DNA of 64,000 nucleotides, from the NCBI RefSeq assembly GCF_048773025.1, contig NC_133569.1, positions 434,001-498,000 on the forward strand, in the 5' to 3' direction. The stretch's first letter is position 1; each line of letters begins with the position of its first letter. Position numbers and translations under genes: made by a program. Below the pieces are notes generated by a model that did no database searches, was not told the origin of the DNA, and worked only from the letters and a program-made list of their open reading frames with translations. Source of the DNA: Camelus bactrianus. Its lineage: Eukaryota; Chordata; Mammalia; Artiodactyla; Camelidae. This document shows, in pieces, positions 25,962-37,608 of this stretch.

Positions 25962-28900
25962 ATACATGAAAGAAAGTCTCTCCACATGCTCATTTCTGAG
26001 AGATAAGTGTGTGTGAAAGCCATTCCTCAACTATCTTGTTGAGAACACAAAAATTCTTTTCAGTTGCAAACTACAATCTGTACATATATATGGGGTGGTA
26101 CTAGCCCCAAATGCGTTTTAAAGTGAAAACTGCACGAACTTCAAAACGGCACTAGGAAAAATCCTGAGAAACCAGAGTAAAAGTTTCTCCTGAAACCGGT
26201 TTCCTTTGTGCAAGATGAACGAACATCTCTCCAGATGCTAAGTTCTGAAAGATAAGTGTGTGTGAAAGCCGTCATTCAACTAGCTTCTTGGAAACACAAA
26301 GTTTCTTTTCAGTTGCAAATTACACTCCATACATATAAATGGGGAGGTACTAGCTCCAACTCGATTTTACAGTGAAAACTGCTGGAACTTCAATAAGACA
26401 CTAGGAAACAGACTGAGAAAACTTAATTAAATTTCTCCTGCCACCCGTTCCCTTTGTGCTAGATGAACGAACGTCTCTCCAAACGCTCAGTTCTGAGAGA
26501 TAAGTGTGTGTGAAGCCGTCCTTCACCTAGCTTGTTTGGAAACAAAGATTCTTTCCAGTTGCAAACTACACTCCATACATATAAATGGTTAGGTAGTAGC
26601 TCCAACTAGGTTTCATTGTGAAAACTGCAGGAACTTCAAACTGGCACTAGAAAACAGTCTGAGAAACCAGTGTAAACGTTTATCCTGCAAAGCGTTCCTT
26701 TTGCGCTAGATGAACGAAAGTCTCTACACATGCTCAGTTCTGAGTGATAAGTGTGTGTGGAAGCCGTCCTTCAACTAGCTCGCTGGGAACACAAAGTTTC
26801 TTTTAAGTTGCAAAATAAACTCCATACATATACATGCGGATGTACTAGCTCAAATCGATTTTACAGTGAAAACTGCAGGAACTTCAATACGGCACTAGGA
26901 AACAGACTGAGAAAGCTTAGTAAAATTTCTCCTGCCCCCGTTCCCTTTGTGCTAGATTAACGAAAGTCTCTCCACATGCTTAGCTCTGAGAGATAAGTGG
27001 GTGTGAAAGCCGTCCTTCACCTAGCTTGTTGGGAACACAAACATTCTTTTCAGTTGCAAACTACACTCCATACATATATATGGGGTGGTACAGGCTCCAA
27101 CTCTGTTTTACAGTGAAAACTGTAGGAACTTCAAACCGGCACTAGGAAACTGACTGAGAAACCAGAGAGCAAGTTTCCCATGCAATTCGTTCCATTTGTG
27201 ATACATGAAAGAAAGTCTCTCCACATGCTCATTTCTGAGAGATAAATGTGTGTGAAAGCCATCCTTCACCTATCTTGTTGAGAATGCAAAGATTCTTTTC
27301 AGTTGCAAACTACACTCCGTAGATATATATGGGGTGGTACTAGATCCAAATGGGTTTTACAGTGTAAACGGCAGGAACTTCAAAACGGCACTAGGAAAAA
27401 TCCTGAGAAACCAGAGTAAAAGTTTCTCCTGAATCCGGTTTCCTTTGTGCTAGATGAACGAACGTCTCTCTACATGCTCAGTTCTAAGAGATAATTGTGT
27501 GTGAAAGCCGTCCTTCACATAGTTTTTTGTGAACACAAAGATTCTTTCAGTTGCAAACTACACTGCATACATATATGGGGAGGTATAATCTCCAACTCGG
27601 TTTTACAGTGAAAACTGCAGGAACTTCAAACCGGCTGTAGGAAACAGACTGAGAAACCAGAGTAACAGTTTCTCCAGGTACCCTTTCAAATTGTGCTAGA
27701 TGAACGAAATTCTCTCCACATGTTCAGTTCTGAGAGATAAATGTGTGTGAAAGCCGAACTTCAACTTGCTTGTTGGGAACACAAATTTTCTTTTCAGTTG
27801 AAAACTAAACTCCATAAATATATATGGGGAGGTACTAGCTCCAAATCGGTTTTACAGTGAAAACTGCAGGAACTTCAAACCGGCACTAGGTAACTGACTG
27901 AGAAACCAGAGAGCAAGTTTCACCTGCAACCCGTTCCCTTTGTGCTACATGAAAGAAAGTCTATCCACATGCTCAGTTCTGATAGATAAGTGTGTGTGAA
28001 AGCCATTCTTCACCTATCTTGTTGAGAACGAAAAAATTCTTTTCGGTTGCAAACTACAATCTGTACATATATATGGGGTGGTACTAGCCCCAAATGCGTT
28101 TTACAGTGAAAACTGCATGAACTTCAAAACGGCACTAGGAAAAATACTGAGAAACCAGAGTAAAAGTTTCTCCTGAAACCAGTTTCCTTTGTGCAAGATG
28201 AACGAACATCTCTCCAGATGCTCAGTTCTGAAAGATAAGTGTGTGTGAAAGCCGTCATTCAACTAGCTTCTTGGAAACACAAAGTTTCTTTTCAGTTGCA
28301 AATTACACTCCATACATATAAATGGGGAGGTACTAGCTCCAAATCGATTTTACAGTGAAAACTGCTGGAACTTCAATAAGACACTAGGAAACAGACGGAG
28401 AAAGCTTAATTAAATTTCTCCTGCAACCCGTTCCCTTTGTGCTAGATGTACGAACGTCTCACCAAACGCTCAGTTCTGAGAGATAAGTGTGTGTGAAGCC
28501 GTCCTTCACCTAGCTTGTTTGGACACAAAGTTTCTTTCCAGTTGCAAACTACACTCCATACATATATATGGGGAGGTAGAAGCTCCAACTCGGTTTCATA
28601 GTGAAAACTGCAGGAACTTCAAACTGGCACTAGAAAACAGACTGAGATACCAGTGTAAAAGTTTCTCCTGCAAAGCGTTCCTTTTGCGCTAGATGAACGA
28701 AAATCTCTACACATGTTCAGTTCTGAGTGATAAGTGTGTGTGGAAGCCGTACTTCAACTAGCTCGCTGGGAACACAAAGTTTCTTTTAAGTTGCAAAAGA
28801 AACTCCATACATATACATGCGGAGGTAGTAGCTCAAATCGATTTTACAGTGAAAACTGCAGGAACTTCAATACGGCACTAGGAAACAGACTGAGAAAGCT

Positions 28901-29183
28901 TAGTAAAATTTCTCCTGCCCCCGTTCCCTTTGTGCTAGATTAACGAACGTCTCTCCACATGCTTAGCTCTGAGAGATAAGTGGGTGTGAAAGCCGTCCTT
29001 CACCTAGCTTGTTGGGAACACAAACATTCTTTTCAGTTGCAAACTACACTCCATACATATATATGGGGTGGTACAGGCTCCAACTCTGTTTTACAGTGAA
29101 AACTGTAGGAACTTCAAACCGGCACTAGGAAACTGACTGAGAAACCAGAGAGCAAGTTTCCCATGCAATTCGTTCCATTTGTG
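25962..29183 (+). repeat. 13-monomer higher-order repeat, copy 2 (3,222 bp)
   Basis: Same order and near-identical sequence to copy 1 from b onward. The first monomer (a) carries cattcctcaactatc and gcgttttaaagtg where copy 1 has cattcttcacctatc and gcgttttacagtg, so the leading a monomer has a different source. The next unit at 29,184 begins with this same a form. Confidence 0.93.
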
Positions 29184-29431
29184 ATACATGAAAGAAAGTC
29201 TCTCCACATGCTCATTTCTGAGAGATAAGTGTGTGTGAAAGCCATTCCTCAACTATCTTGTTGAGAACACAAAAATTCTTTTCAGTTGCAAACTACAATC
29301 TGTACATATATATGGGGTGGTACTAGCCCCAAATGCGTTTTAAAGTGAAAACTGCACGAACTTCAAAACGGCACTAGGAAAAATCCTGAGATACCAGAGT
29401 AAAAGTTTCCCCTGAAACCGGTTTCTTTGTG
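29184..29431 (+). repeat. Monomer type a
   Basis: Begins atacatgaaagaaag in place of ctagatgaacgaacg. Diagnostic: cattcctcaactatcttg, ttgagaacac, aatctgtacatatatatgg, ctagccccaaatgcg, gttttaaagtg, ending gtttctttgtg. Confidence 0.85.
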
Positions 29432-29679
29432 CAAGATGAACGAACATCTCTCCAGATGCTAAGTTCTGAAAGATAAGTGTGTGTGAAAGCCGTCATTCAA
29501 CTAGCTTCTTGGAAACACAAAGTTTCTTTTCAGTTGCAAATTACACTCCATACATATAAATGGGGAGGTACTAGCTCCAACTCGATTTTACAGTGAAAAA
29601 TGCAGGAACTTCAATAAGACACTAGGAAACAGACTGACAAAGCTTAATTAAATTTCTCCTGCAACCCGTTCCCTTTGTG
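29432..29679 (+). repeat. Monomer type b
   Basis: Diagnostic: caagatgaacgaacatc, gctaagttctgaaagata, gtcattcaactagcttc, ttggaaacac, catataaatgggg, caataagacactagg and gcttaattaaat. Confidence 0.85.
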
Positions 29680-29926
29680 CTAGATGAACCAACGTCTCTC
29701 CAAATGCTCAGTTCTGAGAGATAAGTGTGTGTGAAGCCATCCTTCACCTAGCTTGTTTGGAAACAAAGTTTCTTTCCAGTTGCAAACTACACTCCATACA
29801 TATATATGGGGAGGTAGTAGCTTCAACTCGGTTTCATAGTGAAAACTGCAGGAACTTCAAACTGGCACTAGAAAACAGACTGAGAAACCAGTGTAAAAGT
29901 TTCTCCTGCAAACCGTTACTTTTGCG
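29680..29926 (+). repeat. Monomer type c
   Basis: Diagnostic: a one-base loss in gtgtgtgaagcc, gtttggaaacaaag, ttccagttgc, ctcggtttcatagtg, actggcactagaaaac and accagtgtaaaag, ending ttttgcgctag. In c the usual gttttacagtg dyad is replaced by gtttcatagtg. Confidence 0.85.
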
Positions 29927-30173
29927 CTAGATTAACGAAAGTCTCTACACATGCTCAGTTCTGAGTGATAAGTGTGTGTGGAAGCCGTCCTTCAACTAGC
30001 TTGCTGGGAACACAAAATTTCTTTTAAGTTGCAAAATAAACTCCATACATATACATGCGGAGGTACTAGCTCAAATCGGTTTTACACTGAATATAGCAAG
30101 AATTTCAATCCGGCACTAGGAAACAGACTGAGAATGCTGAGTAAAATTTTCCCTTCAAACAGTTCCCTTTGTG
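29927..30173 (+). repeat. Monomer type d
   Basis: Diagnostic: tgagtgataagtg, gtgtggaagcc, agcttgctggg, taagttgcaaaataaac, catatacatgcgg, ctcaaatcgg, gaatatagcaagaattt and gaatgctgag. The catatacatgcgg form also occurs in sub-array A (near 3,040 and 6,265), so this lineage is old. Confidence 0.85.
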
Positions 30174-30418
30174 CTAGATGAATGAACGTCTATCCACATG
30201 CTCAGTTCTGAGAGATAAGTGTGTCTGAAAGCAGTCCATCACCAAGCTTGTTGGGAAAACAAACTTTCTTTAAGTTGCAAACTACACTCCATAAATATAT
30301 GGGGGGGTATAAGCTCCAACTCGGTTTTACAGTGAAAACTGCAGGAACTTCAAACCGGCACTAGGAAACAGATTGAGAAACCAGAGTCAAAGTTTCCCTG
30401 CAAACCGTTCCCTTTGTG
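30174..30418 (+). repeat. Monomer type e, with a run of seven G
   Basis: The shortest monomer of the unit (245 bp). Diagnostic: gcagtccatcaccaagc, aaacaaactttctttaag, and ataaatatat followed by seven G at 30,301-30,307 and tataagc. Relatives in older regions have shorter or interrupted runs: gggcgtgtg near 3,292, gggggtgtg near 6,516 and 10,724. Confidence 0.85.
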
Positions 30419-30667
30419 CTACATGAAAGAAAGTCTATCCACATGCTCAGTTCTGAGAGATAAGTGTGTGTGAAAGCCATTCTTCACCTATCTTGTTGAG
30501 AACGCAAAAATTCTTTTCAGTTGCAAACTACAATCTGTACATATATATGGGGTGGTACTAGCACCAAATGCGTTTTACAGTGAAAACTGCACGAACTTCA
30601 AAACGGCACTAGGAAAAATCCTGAGAAACCAGAGTAAAAGTTTCCCCTGAAATCGGTTTCCTTTGTG
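30419..30667 (+). repeat. Monomer type a'
   Basis: Second a-family member of the 15-mer. Differs from a by ctacatgaaagaaag, cattcttcacctatc, gagaacgcaaaaattc, ctagcaccaaatgcg and cccctgaaatcgg. Confidence 0.85.
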
Positions 30668-30916
30668 CAAGATGAACGAACATCTCTCCACATGCTAAGT
30701 TCTGAAAGATAAGTGTGTGTGAAAGCCGTCATTCAACTAGCTTCTTGGAAACACAAAGTTTCTTTTCAGTTGCAAATTACACTCCATACATATAAATGGG
30801 GAGGTACTACCTCCAACTGGGTTTTACAGTGAAAACTGCAGGAAATTCAAACTGGCACTAGGAAACAGACTGAAAAACCAGAGTAAAAGTTTCTCCTGCA
30901 ACAAGTTCCCTTTGTG
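30668..30916 (+). repeat. Chimeric monomer b' (b-type 5' half, D-lineage 3' half)
   Basis: The 5' part is b (gtcattcaactagcttc, ttggaaacac, catataaatgggg). From about 30,800 it reads ctacctccaactggg, gaaattcaaactggcac, ctgaaaaaccagag and caacaagttccc. That part matches the D-block entry at 62,029 and the monomer before 20,011, not b. The exchange point falls near the AT-rich segment. Confidence 0.8.
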
Positions 30917-31165
30917 CTAGGTGAACGAACGTCTCTCCACATGCTCAGTTCTGAGAGAAAAGTGTGTGTGAAAGCCGTCCTTCACCTAGATTGTTGGGAA
31001 CACAAAGATTTTTCTCAGTTGCAAACTACACTCCGTAGATATATATGTGGTGGTACTAGATCCAAATGGGTTTTACAGTGTAAACGGCAGGAACTTCAAA
31101 ACGGCACTAGGAAAAATCCTGAGAAACCAGAGTAAAAGTTTCTCCTGAATCCGGTTTCCTTTGTG
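30917..31165 (+). repeat. Chimeric monomer f (D1 5' half, j 3' half)
   Basis: The 5' part equals D1: gagagaaaagtgtgtg, ttcacctagattgttggg, gatttttctcagttgc. After cagttgcaaac it becomes j: tacactccgtagatatat, gtactagatccaaatggg, gtgtaaacggcagg. D1 and j share actccgta where most monomers have actccata, so this stretch (about 31,021-31,037) is the likely crossover site. Confidence 0.85.
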
Positions 31166-31411
31166 CTAGATGAACGAACGTCTCTCTACATGCTCAGTTC
31201 TAAGAGATAATTGTGTGTGAAAGCCGTCCTTCACATAGTTTGTTGGGAACACAAAGATTCTTTCAGTTGCAAACTACATTGCATACATATATGGGGAGGT
31301 ATAATCTCCAACTCGGTTTTACAGTGAAAACTGCAGGAACTTCAAACCGGCTGTAGGAAACAGACTGAGAAACCAGAGTAACAGTTTCTCCAGGTACCCT
31401 TTCAAATTGTG
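31166..31411 (+). repeat. Monomer type g
   Basis: Diagnostic: ttctaagagataattgtg, cttcacatagtttg, gattctttcag (shortened pyrimidine run), gcatacatatatgggg (shortened AT run), ggtataatctcc, accggctgtagg and ctccaggtaccctttc. Relatives with gcatacatatatgg and ggtataatctcc occur from about 2,540 onward. Confidence 0.85.
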
Positions 31412-31660
31412 CTAGATGAACGAAATTCTCTCCACATGTTCAGTTCTGAGAGATAAATGTGTGTGAAAGCCGAACTTCAACTAGCTTGTTGGGAACACAA
31501 ATTTTCTTTTCAGTTGAAAACTAAACTCCATAAATATATATGGGGAGGTACTAGCTCCAAATCGGCTTTACAGTGAAAACTGCAGGAACTTCAAACCGGC
31601 ACTAGGTAACTGACTGAGAAACCAGAGAACAAGTTTCAACTGCAACCCGTTCCCTTTGTG
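31412..31660 (+). repeat. Monomer type h
   Basis: Diagnostic: gaacgaaattctctcc, gagataaatgtgtg, gccgaacttcaactag, cagttgaaaactaaac, ccataaatatatatgg and ctaggtaactgactg. The phrase gaaaactaaac departs from the usual gcaaactacac. Confidence 0.85.
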
Positions 31661-31909
31661 CTACATGAAAGAAAGTCTATCCACATGCTCAGTTCTGATA
31701 GATAAGTGTGTGTGAAAGCCATTCTTCACCTATCTTGTTGAGAACGAAAAAATTCTTTTCAGTTGCAAACTACAATCTGTACATATATATGGGGTGGTAC
31801 TAGCCCCAAATGCGTTTTACAGTGAAAACTGCACGAACTTCAAAACGGCACTAGGAAAAATACTGAGAAACCAGAGTAAAAGTTTCTCCTGAAACCGGTT
31901 TCCTTTGTG
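31661..31909 (+). repeat. Monomer type a''
   Basis: Third a-family member: ttctgatagataagtg, cattcttcacctatc, gagaacgaaaaaattc, aatctgtac, ctagccccaaatgcg. Confidence 0.85.
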
Positions 31910-32157
31910 CAAGATGAACGAACATCTCTCCAGATGCTCAGTTCTGAAAGATAAGTGTGTGTGAAAGCCGTCATTCAACTAGCTTCTTGGAAACACAAAG
32001 TTTCTTTTCAGTTGCAAATTACACTCCATACATATAAATGGGGAGGTACTAGCTCCAAATCGATTTTACAGTGAAAACTGCTGGAACTTCAATAAGACAC
32101 TAGGAAACAGACGGAGAAAGCTTAATTAAATTTCTCCTGCAACCCGTTCCCTATGTG
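31910..32157 (+). repeat. Monomer type b''
   Basis: Second full b-family member: gctcagttctgaaagata (not gctaagttc), cattcaactagcttc, ctccaaatcgatttt, gaaaactgctggaac, cagacggagaaagc and ccctatgtg. The cagacggag and ccctatgtg variants make it a useful tracer of gene conversion. Confidence 0.85.
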
Positions 32158-32403
32158 CTAGATGTACGAACGTCTCACCAAACGCTCAGTTCTGAGAGAT
32201 AAGTGTGTGTGAAGCCGTCCTTCACCTAGCTTGTTTGGACACAAATTTCTTTCCAGTTGCAAACTACACTCCATACATATATATGGGGAGGTAGAAGCTC
32301 CAACTCGGTTTCATAGTGAAAACTGCAGGAACTTCAAACTGGCACTAGAAAACAGACTGAGAAACCAGTGTAAAAGTTTCTCCTGCAAAGCGTTCCTTTT
32401 GCG
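32158..32403 (+). repeat. Monomer type c'
   Basis: c-family member with ctagatgtacgaacg, gtctcaccaaacgctcag, gtttggacacaaatttc, ggtagaagctcc and gtttcatagtg. It shares the one-base loss (gtgtgaagcc) with c. Confidence 0.85.
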
Positions 32404-32649
32404 CTAGATGAACGAAAGTCTCTACACATGTTCAGTTCTGAGTGATAAGTGCGTGTGGAAGCCGTACTTCAACTAGCTCGCTGGGAACACAAAGTTTCTT
32501 TTAAGTTGCCAAATAATCTCCATACATATACATGCGGAGGTACTAGCTCAAATCGATTTTACAGTAAAAACTGCAGGAACTTCAATACGGCACTAGGAAA
32601 CAGACTGAGAAAGCTTAGTAAAATTTCTCCTGCCACCCTTCCCTTTGTG
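32404..32649 (+). repeat. Monomer type d'
   Basis: The 5' half is d-family (tgagtgataag, gtgtggaagcc, tagctcgctggg, catatacatgcgg). The 3' half is different: ctcaaatcgattttacag, caatacggcactagg, gcttagtaaaatttctcc, ending gctagattaacg. Compared with d the 3' half is swapped, suggesting an older exchange. Confidence 0.8.
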
Positions 32650-32898
32650 CTAGATTAACGAACGTCTCTCCACATGCTTAGCTCTGAGAGTTAAGTGGGT
32701 GTGAAAGCCGTCCTTCACCTAGCTTGTTGGGAACACAAACATTCTTTTCAGTTGCAAACTACACTCCATACATATATATGGGGTGGTACAGGCTCCAACT
32801 CTGTTTTACAGTGAAAACTGTAGGAACTTCAAACCGGCACTAGGAAACTGACTGAGAAACCAGAGAGCAAGTTTCCCATGCAATTCGTTCCATTTGTG
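32650..32898 (+). repeat. Monomer type i
   Basis: Diagnostic: gcttagctctgagag, gtgggtgtgaaagcc, cacaaacattcttttcag, ggtggtacaggctcc, actctgttttac, ctgtaggaacttc, gagagcaagtttccc and atgcaattcgttcc. The gcttagctctgag variant breaks the CTCAG/CTGAG dyad in this type. Confidence 0.85.
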
Positions 32899-35800
32899 AT
32901 ACATGAAAGAAAGTCTCTCCACATGCTCATTTCTGAGAGATAAGTGTATGTGAAAGCCATTCCTCAACTATCTTGTTGAGAACACAAAAATTCTTTTCAG
33001 TTGCAAACTACAATCTGTACATATATATGGGGTGGTACTAGCCCCAAATGCGTTTTAAAGTGAAAACTGCACGAACTTCAAAACGGCACTAGGAAAAATC
33101 CTGAGAAACCAGAGTAAAAGTTTCCCCTGAAACCGGTTTCTTTGTGCAAGATGAACGAACATCTCTCCAGATGCTAAGTCCTGAAAGATAAGTGTGTGTG
33201 AAAGCCGTCATTCAACTAGCTTCTTGGAAACACAAAGTTTCTTTTCAGTTGCAAATTACACTCCATACATATAAATGGGGAGGTACTAGCTCCAACTCGA
33301 TTTTACAGTGAAAACTGCAGGAACTTCAATAAGACACTAGGAAACAGACTGACAAAGCTTAATTAAATTTCTCCTGCAACCCGTTCCCTTTGTGCTAGAT
33401 GAACCAACGTCTCTCCAAATGCTCAGTTCTGAGAGATAAGTGTGTGTGAAGCCATCCTTCACCTAGCTTGTTTGGAAACAAAGTTTCTTTCCAGTTGCAA
33501 ACTACACTCCATACATATATATGGGGAGGTAGTAGCTTCAACTCGGTTTCATAGTGAAAACTGCAGGAACTTCAAACTGGCACTAGAAAACAGACTGAGA
33601 AACCAGTGTAAAAGTATCTCCTGCAAACCGTTACTTTTGCGCTAGATTAACGAAAGTCTCTACACATGCTCAGTTCTGAGTGATAAGTGTGTGTGGAAGC
33701 CGTCCTTCAACTAGCTTGCTGGGAACACAAAATTTCTTTTAAGTTGCAAAATAAACTCCATACATATACATGCGGAGGTACTAGCTCAAATCGTTTTTAC
33801 ACTGAATATAGCAAGAATTTCAATCCGGCACTAGGAAACAGACTGAGAATGCTGAGTAAAATTTTCCCTTCAAACAGTTCCCTTTGTGCTAGATGAATGA
33901 ACGTCTATCCACATGCTCAGTTCTGAGAGATAAGTGTGTCTGAAAGCAGTCCATCACCAAGCTTGTTGGGAAAACAAACTTTCTTTAAGTTGCAAACTAC
34001 ACTCCATAAATATATGGGGGGGTATAAGCTCCAACTCGGTTTTACAGTGAAAACTGCAGGAACTTCAAACCGGCACTAGGAAACAGATTGAGAAACCAGA
34101 GTCAAAGTTTCCCTGCAAACCGTTCCCTTTGTGCTACATGAAAGAAAGTCTATCCACATGCTCAGTTCTGAGAGATAAGTGTGTGTGAAAGCCATTCTTC
34201 ACCTATCTTGTTGAGAACGCAAAAATTCTTTTCAGTTGCAAACTACAATCTGTACATATATATGGGGTGGTACTAGCACCAAATGCGTTTTACAGTGAAA
34301 ACTGCACGAACTTCAAAACGGCACTAGGAAAAATCCTGAGAAACCAGAGTAAAAGTTTCCCCTGAAATCGGTTTCCTTTGTGCAAGATGAACGAACATCT
34401 CTCCAGATGCTAAGTTCTGAAAGATAAGTGTGTGTGAAAGCCGTCATTCAACTAGCTTCTTGGAAACACAAATTTTCTTTTCAGTTGCAAATTACACTCC
34501 ATACATATAAATGGGGAGGTACTACCTCCAACTGGGTTTTACAGTGAAAACTGCAGGAAATTCAAACTGGCACTAGGAAACAGACTGAAAAACCAGAGTA
34601 AAAGTTTCTCCTGCAAACAAGTTCCCTTTGTGCTAGGTGAACGAACGTCTCTCCACATGCTCAGTTCTGAGAGAAAAGTGTGTGTGAAAGCCGTCCTTCA
34701 CCTAGATTGTTGGGAACACAAAGATTTTTCTCAGTTGCAAACTACACTCCGTAGATATATATGGGGTGGTACTAGATCCAAATGGGTTTTACAGTGTAAA
34801 CGGCAGGAACTTCAAAACGGCACTAGGAAAAATCCTGAGAAACCAGAGTAAAAGTTTCTCCTGAATCCGGTTTCCTTTGTGCTAGATGAACGAACGTCTC
34901 TCTACATGATCTGTTCTAAGAGATAATTGTGTGTGAAAGCCGTCATTCACATAGTTTGTTGGGAACACAAAGATTCTTTCAGTTGCAAACTACACTGCAT
35001 ACATATATGGGGAGGTATAATCTCCAACTCGGTTTTACAGTGAAAACTGCAGGAACTTCAAACCGGCTGTAGGAAACAGACTGAGAAACCAGAGTAACAG
35101 TTTCTCCAGGTACCCTTTCAAATTGTGCTAGATGAACGAAATTCTCTCCACATGTTCAGTTCTGAGAGATAAATGTGTGTGAAAGCCGAACTTCAACTAG
35201 CTTGTTGGGAACACAAATTTTCTTTTCAGTTGAAAACTAAACTCCATAAATATATATGGGGAGGTACTAGCTCCAAATCGGTTTTACAGTGAAAACTGCA
35301 GGAACTTCAAACCGGCACTAGGTAACTGACTGAGAAACCAGAGAGCAAGTTTCACCTGCAACCCGTTCCCTTTGTGCTACATGAAAGAAAGTCTATCCAC
35401 ATGCTCAGTTCTGATAGATAAGTGTGTGTGAAAGCCATTCTTCACCTATCTTGTTGAGAACGAAAAAATTCTTTTCAGTTGCAAACTACAATCTGTACAT
35501 ATATATGGGGTGGTACTAGCCCCAAATGCGTTTTACAGTGAAAACTGCATGAACTTCAAAACGGCACTAGGAAAAATACTGAGAAACCAGAGTAAAAGTT
35601 TCTCCTGAAACCGGTTTCCTTTGTGCAAGATGAACGAACATCTCTCCAGATGCTCATTTCTGAAAGATAAATGTGTGTGAAAGCCGTCATTCAACTAGCT
35701 TCTTGGAAACACAAAGTTTCTTTTCAGTTGCAAATTACACTCCATACATATAAATGGGGAGGTACTAGCTCCAAATCGATTTTACAGTGAAAACTGCTGG

Positions 35801-36615
35801 AACTTCAATAAGACACTAGGAAACAGACTGAGAAAACTTAATTAAATTTCTCCTGCAACCCTTTCCCTTTGTGCTAGATGAACGAACGTCTCTCCAAACG
35901 CTCAGTTCTGAGAGATAAGTGTGTGTGAAGCCGTCCTTCACCTAGCTTGTTTGGAAACAAAGATTCTTTCCAGTTGCAAACTACACTCCATACATATAAA
36001 TGGGGAGGTAGTAGCTCCAACTCGGTTTCATTGTGAAAACTGCAGGAACATCAAACTGGCACTAAAAAACAGTCTGAGAAACCAGTGTAAACGTTTCTCC
36101 TGCAAAGCGTTCCTTTTGCGCTAGATGAACGAAAGTCTCTACATATGCTCAGATCTGAGTGATAAGTGTGTGTGGAAGCCGTCCTTCAACTAGCTCGCTG
36201 GGAACACAAAGTTTCTTTTAAGATGCCAAATAAACTCCATACATATAAATGCGGATGTACTAGCTCAAATCGATTTTACAGTGAAAACTGCAGGAACTTC
36301 AATACGGCACTAGGAAACAGACTGAGAAAGCTTAGTAAAATTTCTCCTGCCCCCGTTCCCTTTGTGCTAGATTAACGAACGACTCTCCACATGCTTAGCT
36401 CTGAGAGATAAGTGGGTGTGAAAGCCGTCCTTCACCTAGCTTGTTGGGAACACAAACATTCTTTTCAGTTGCAAACTACACTCCATACATATATATGGGG
36501 TGGTACAGGCTCCAACTCTGTTTTACAGTGAAAACTGTAGGAACTTCAAACCGGCACTAGGAAACTGACTGAGAAACCAGAGAGCAAGTTTCCCATGCAA
36601 TTCGTTCCATTTGTG
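32899..36615 (+). repeat. 15-monomer higher-order repeat, copy 2 (3,717 bp)
   Basis: Same order as copy 1 through i. Most types match copy 1 closely. The c' and d' monomers at 35,878-36,370 instead carry copy-specific variants (cataaatggggagg, gtttcattgtg, aagatgccaaataaac). Those c' variants resemble 40,382-40,585 more than copy 1, so parts of the unit have been exchanged separately. Confidence 0.9.
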
Positions 36616-36864
36616 ATACATGAAAGAAAGTCTCTCCACATGCTCATTTCTGAGAGATAAATGTGTGTGAAAGCCATCCTTCACCTATCTTGTTGAGAAC
36701 GCAAAGATTCTTTTCAGTTGCAAACTACACTCCGTAGATATATATGGGGTGGTACTAGATCCAAATGGGTTTTACAGTGTAAACGGCAGGAACTTCAAAA
36801 CGGCACTAGGAAAAATCCTGAGAAACCAGAGTAATAGTTTCTCCTGAATCCGGTTTCCTTTGTG
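36616..36864 (+). repeat. Monomer type j (full-length)
   Basis: Diagnostic: gataaatgtgtgtgaaag, catccttcacctatcttg, ttgagaacgcaaagattc, actccgtagatatatatgg, gtactagatccaaatggg, gtgtaaacggcagg and ctcctgaatccgg. Also present at about 23,965 and 27,187 in the 13-mers and near 22,250. In the 15-mer only its 3' half survives, as part of f. Confidence 0.85.
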
Positions 36865-37608
36865 CTAGATGAACGAACGTCTCTCTACATGCTCAGTTCT
36901 AAGAGATAATTGTGTGTGAAAGCCGTCCTTCACATAGTTTGTTGGGAACACAAAGATTCTTTCAGTTGCAAACTACACTGCATACATATATGGGGAGTTA
37001 TAATCTCCAACTCGGTTTTACATTGAAAACTGCAGGAACTTCAAACCGGCTGTAGGAAACAGACTGAGAAACCAGAGTAACAGTTTCTCCAGGTACCCTT
37101 TCAAATTGTGCTAGATGAACGAAATTCTCTCCACATGCTCAGTTCAGAGAGATAAATGTGTGTGAAAGCCGAACTTCAACTAGCTTGTTGGGAACACAAA
37201 TTTTCTTTTCAGTTGAAAACTAAACTCCATAAATATATATGGGGAGGTACTAGCTCCAAATCGGTTTTACAGTGAAAACTGCAGGAACTTCAAACCGGCA
37301 CTAGGTAACTGACTGAGAAACCAGAGAGCAAGTTTCACCTGCAACCCGTTCCCTTTGTGCTACATGAAAGAAAGTCTATCCACATGCTCAGTTCTGATAG
37401 ATAAGTGTGTGTGAAAGCCATTCTTCACCTATCTTGTTGAGAACGAAAAAATTCTTTTCGGTTGCAAACTACAATCTGTACATATATATGGGGTGGTACA
37501 AGCCCCAAATGCGTTTTACAGTGAAAACTGCATGAACTTCAAAACGGCACTAGGAAAAATACTGAGAAACCAGAGTAAAAGTTTCTCCTGAAACCGGTTT
37601 CCTTTGTG
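36616..37608 (+). repeat. Four-monomer segment j g h a'' that lengthens the next unit
   Basis: Where a new 15-mer should start with monomer a, there are instead j, g, h and a'' (993 bp) before b resumes at 37,609. This raises the local spacing of equivalent c monomers to 4,462 bp (18 monomers), as from 33,442 to 37,904. The i-j-g-h-a'' order is that of the 13-mer, so this looks like a retained or recombined 13-mer piece. Confidence 0.88.

Larger units (their letters stand above)
29184..32898 (+). repeat. 15-monomer higher-order repeat, copy 1 (3,715 bp)
   Basis: Monomer order a b c d e a' b' f g h a'' b'' c' d' i. Compared with the 13-mer, 'c d' i j' is replaced by 'c d e a' b' f'. The shared monomers (g h a'' b'' c' d' i) stay collinear with the 13-mer. 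Its fifteen monomers are annotated individually below. Confidence 0.93.

Noticed and set aside
30301-30307. G-quadruplex
   Set aside because: Only one G-run per monomer is long; four closely spaced G-tracts are not present.
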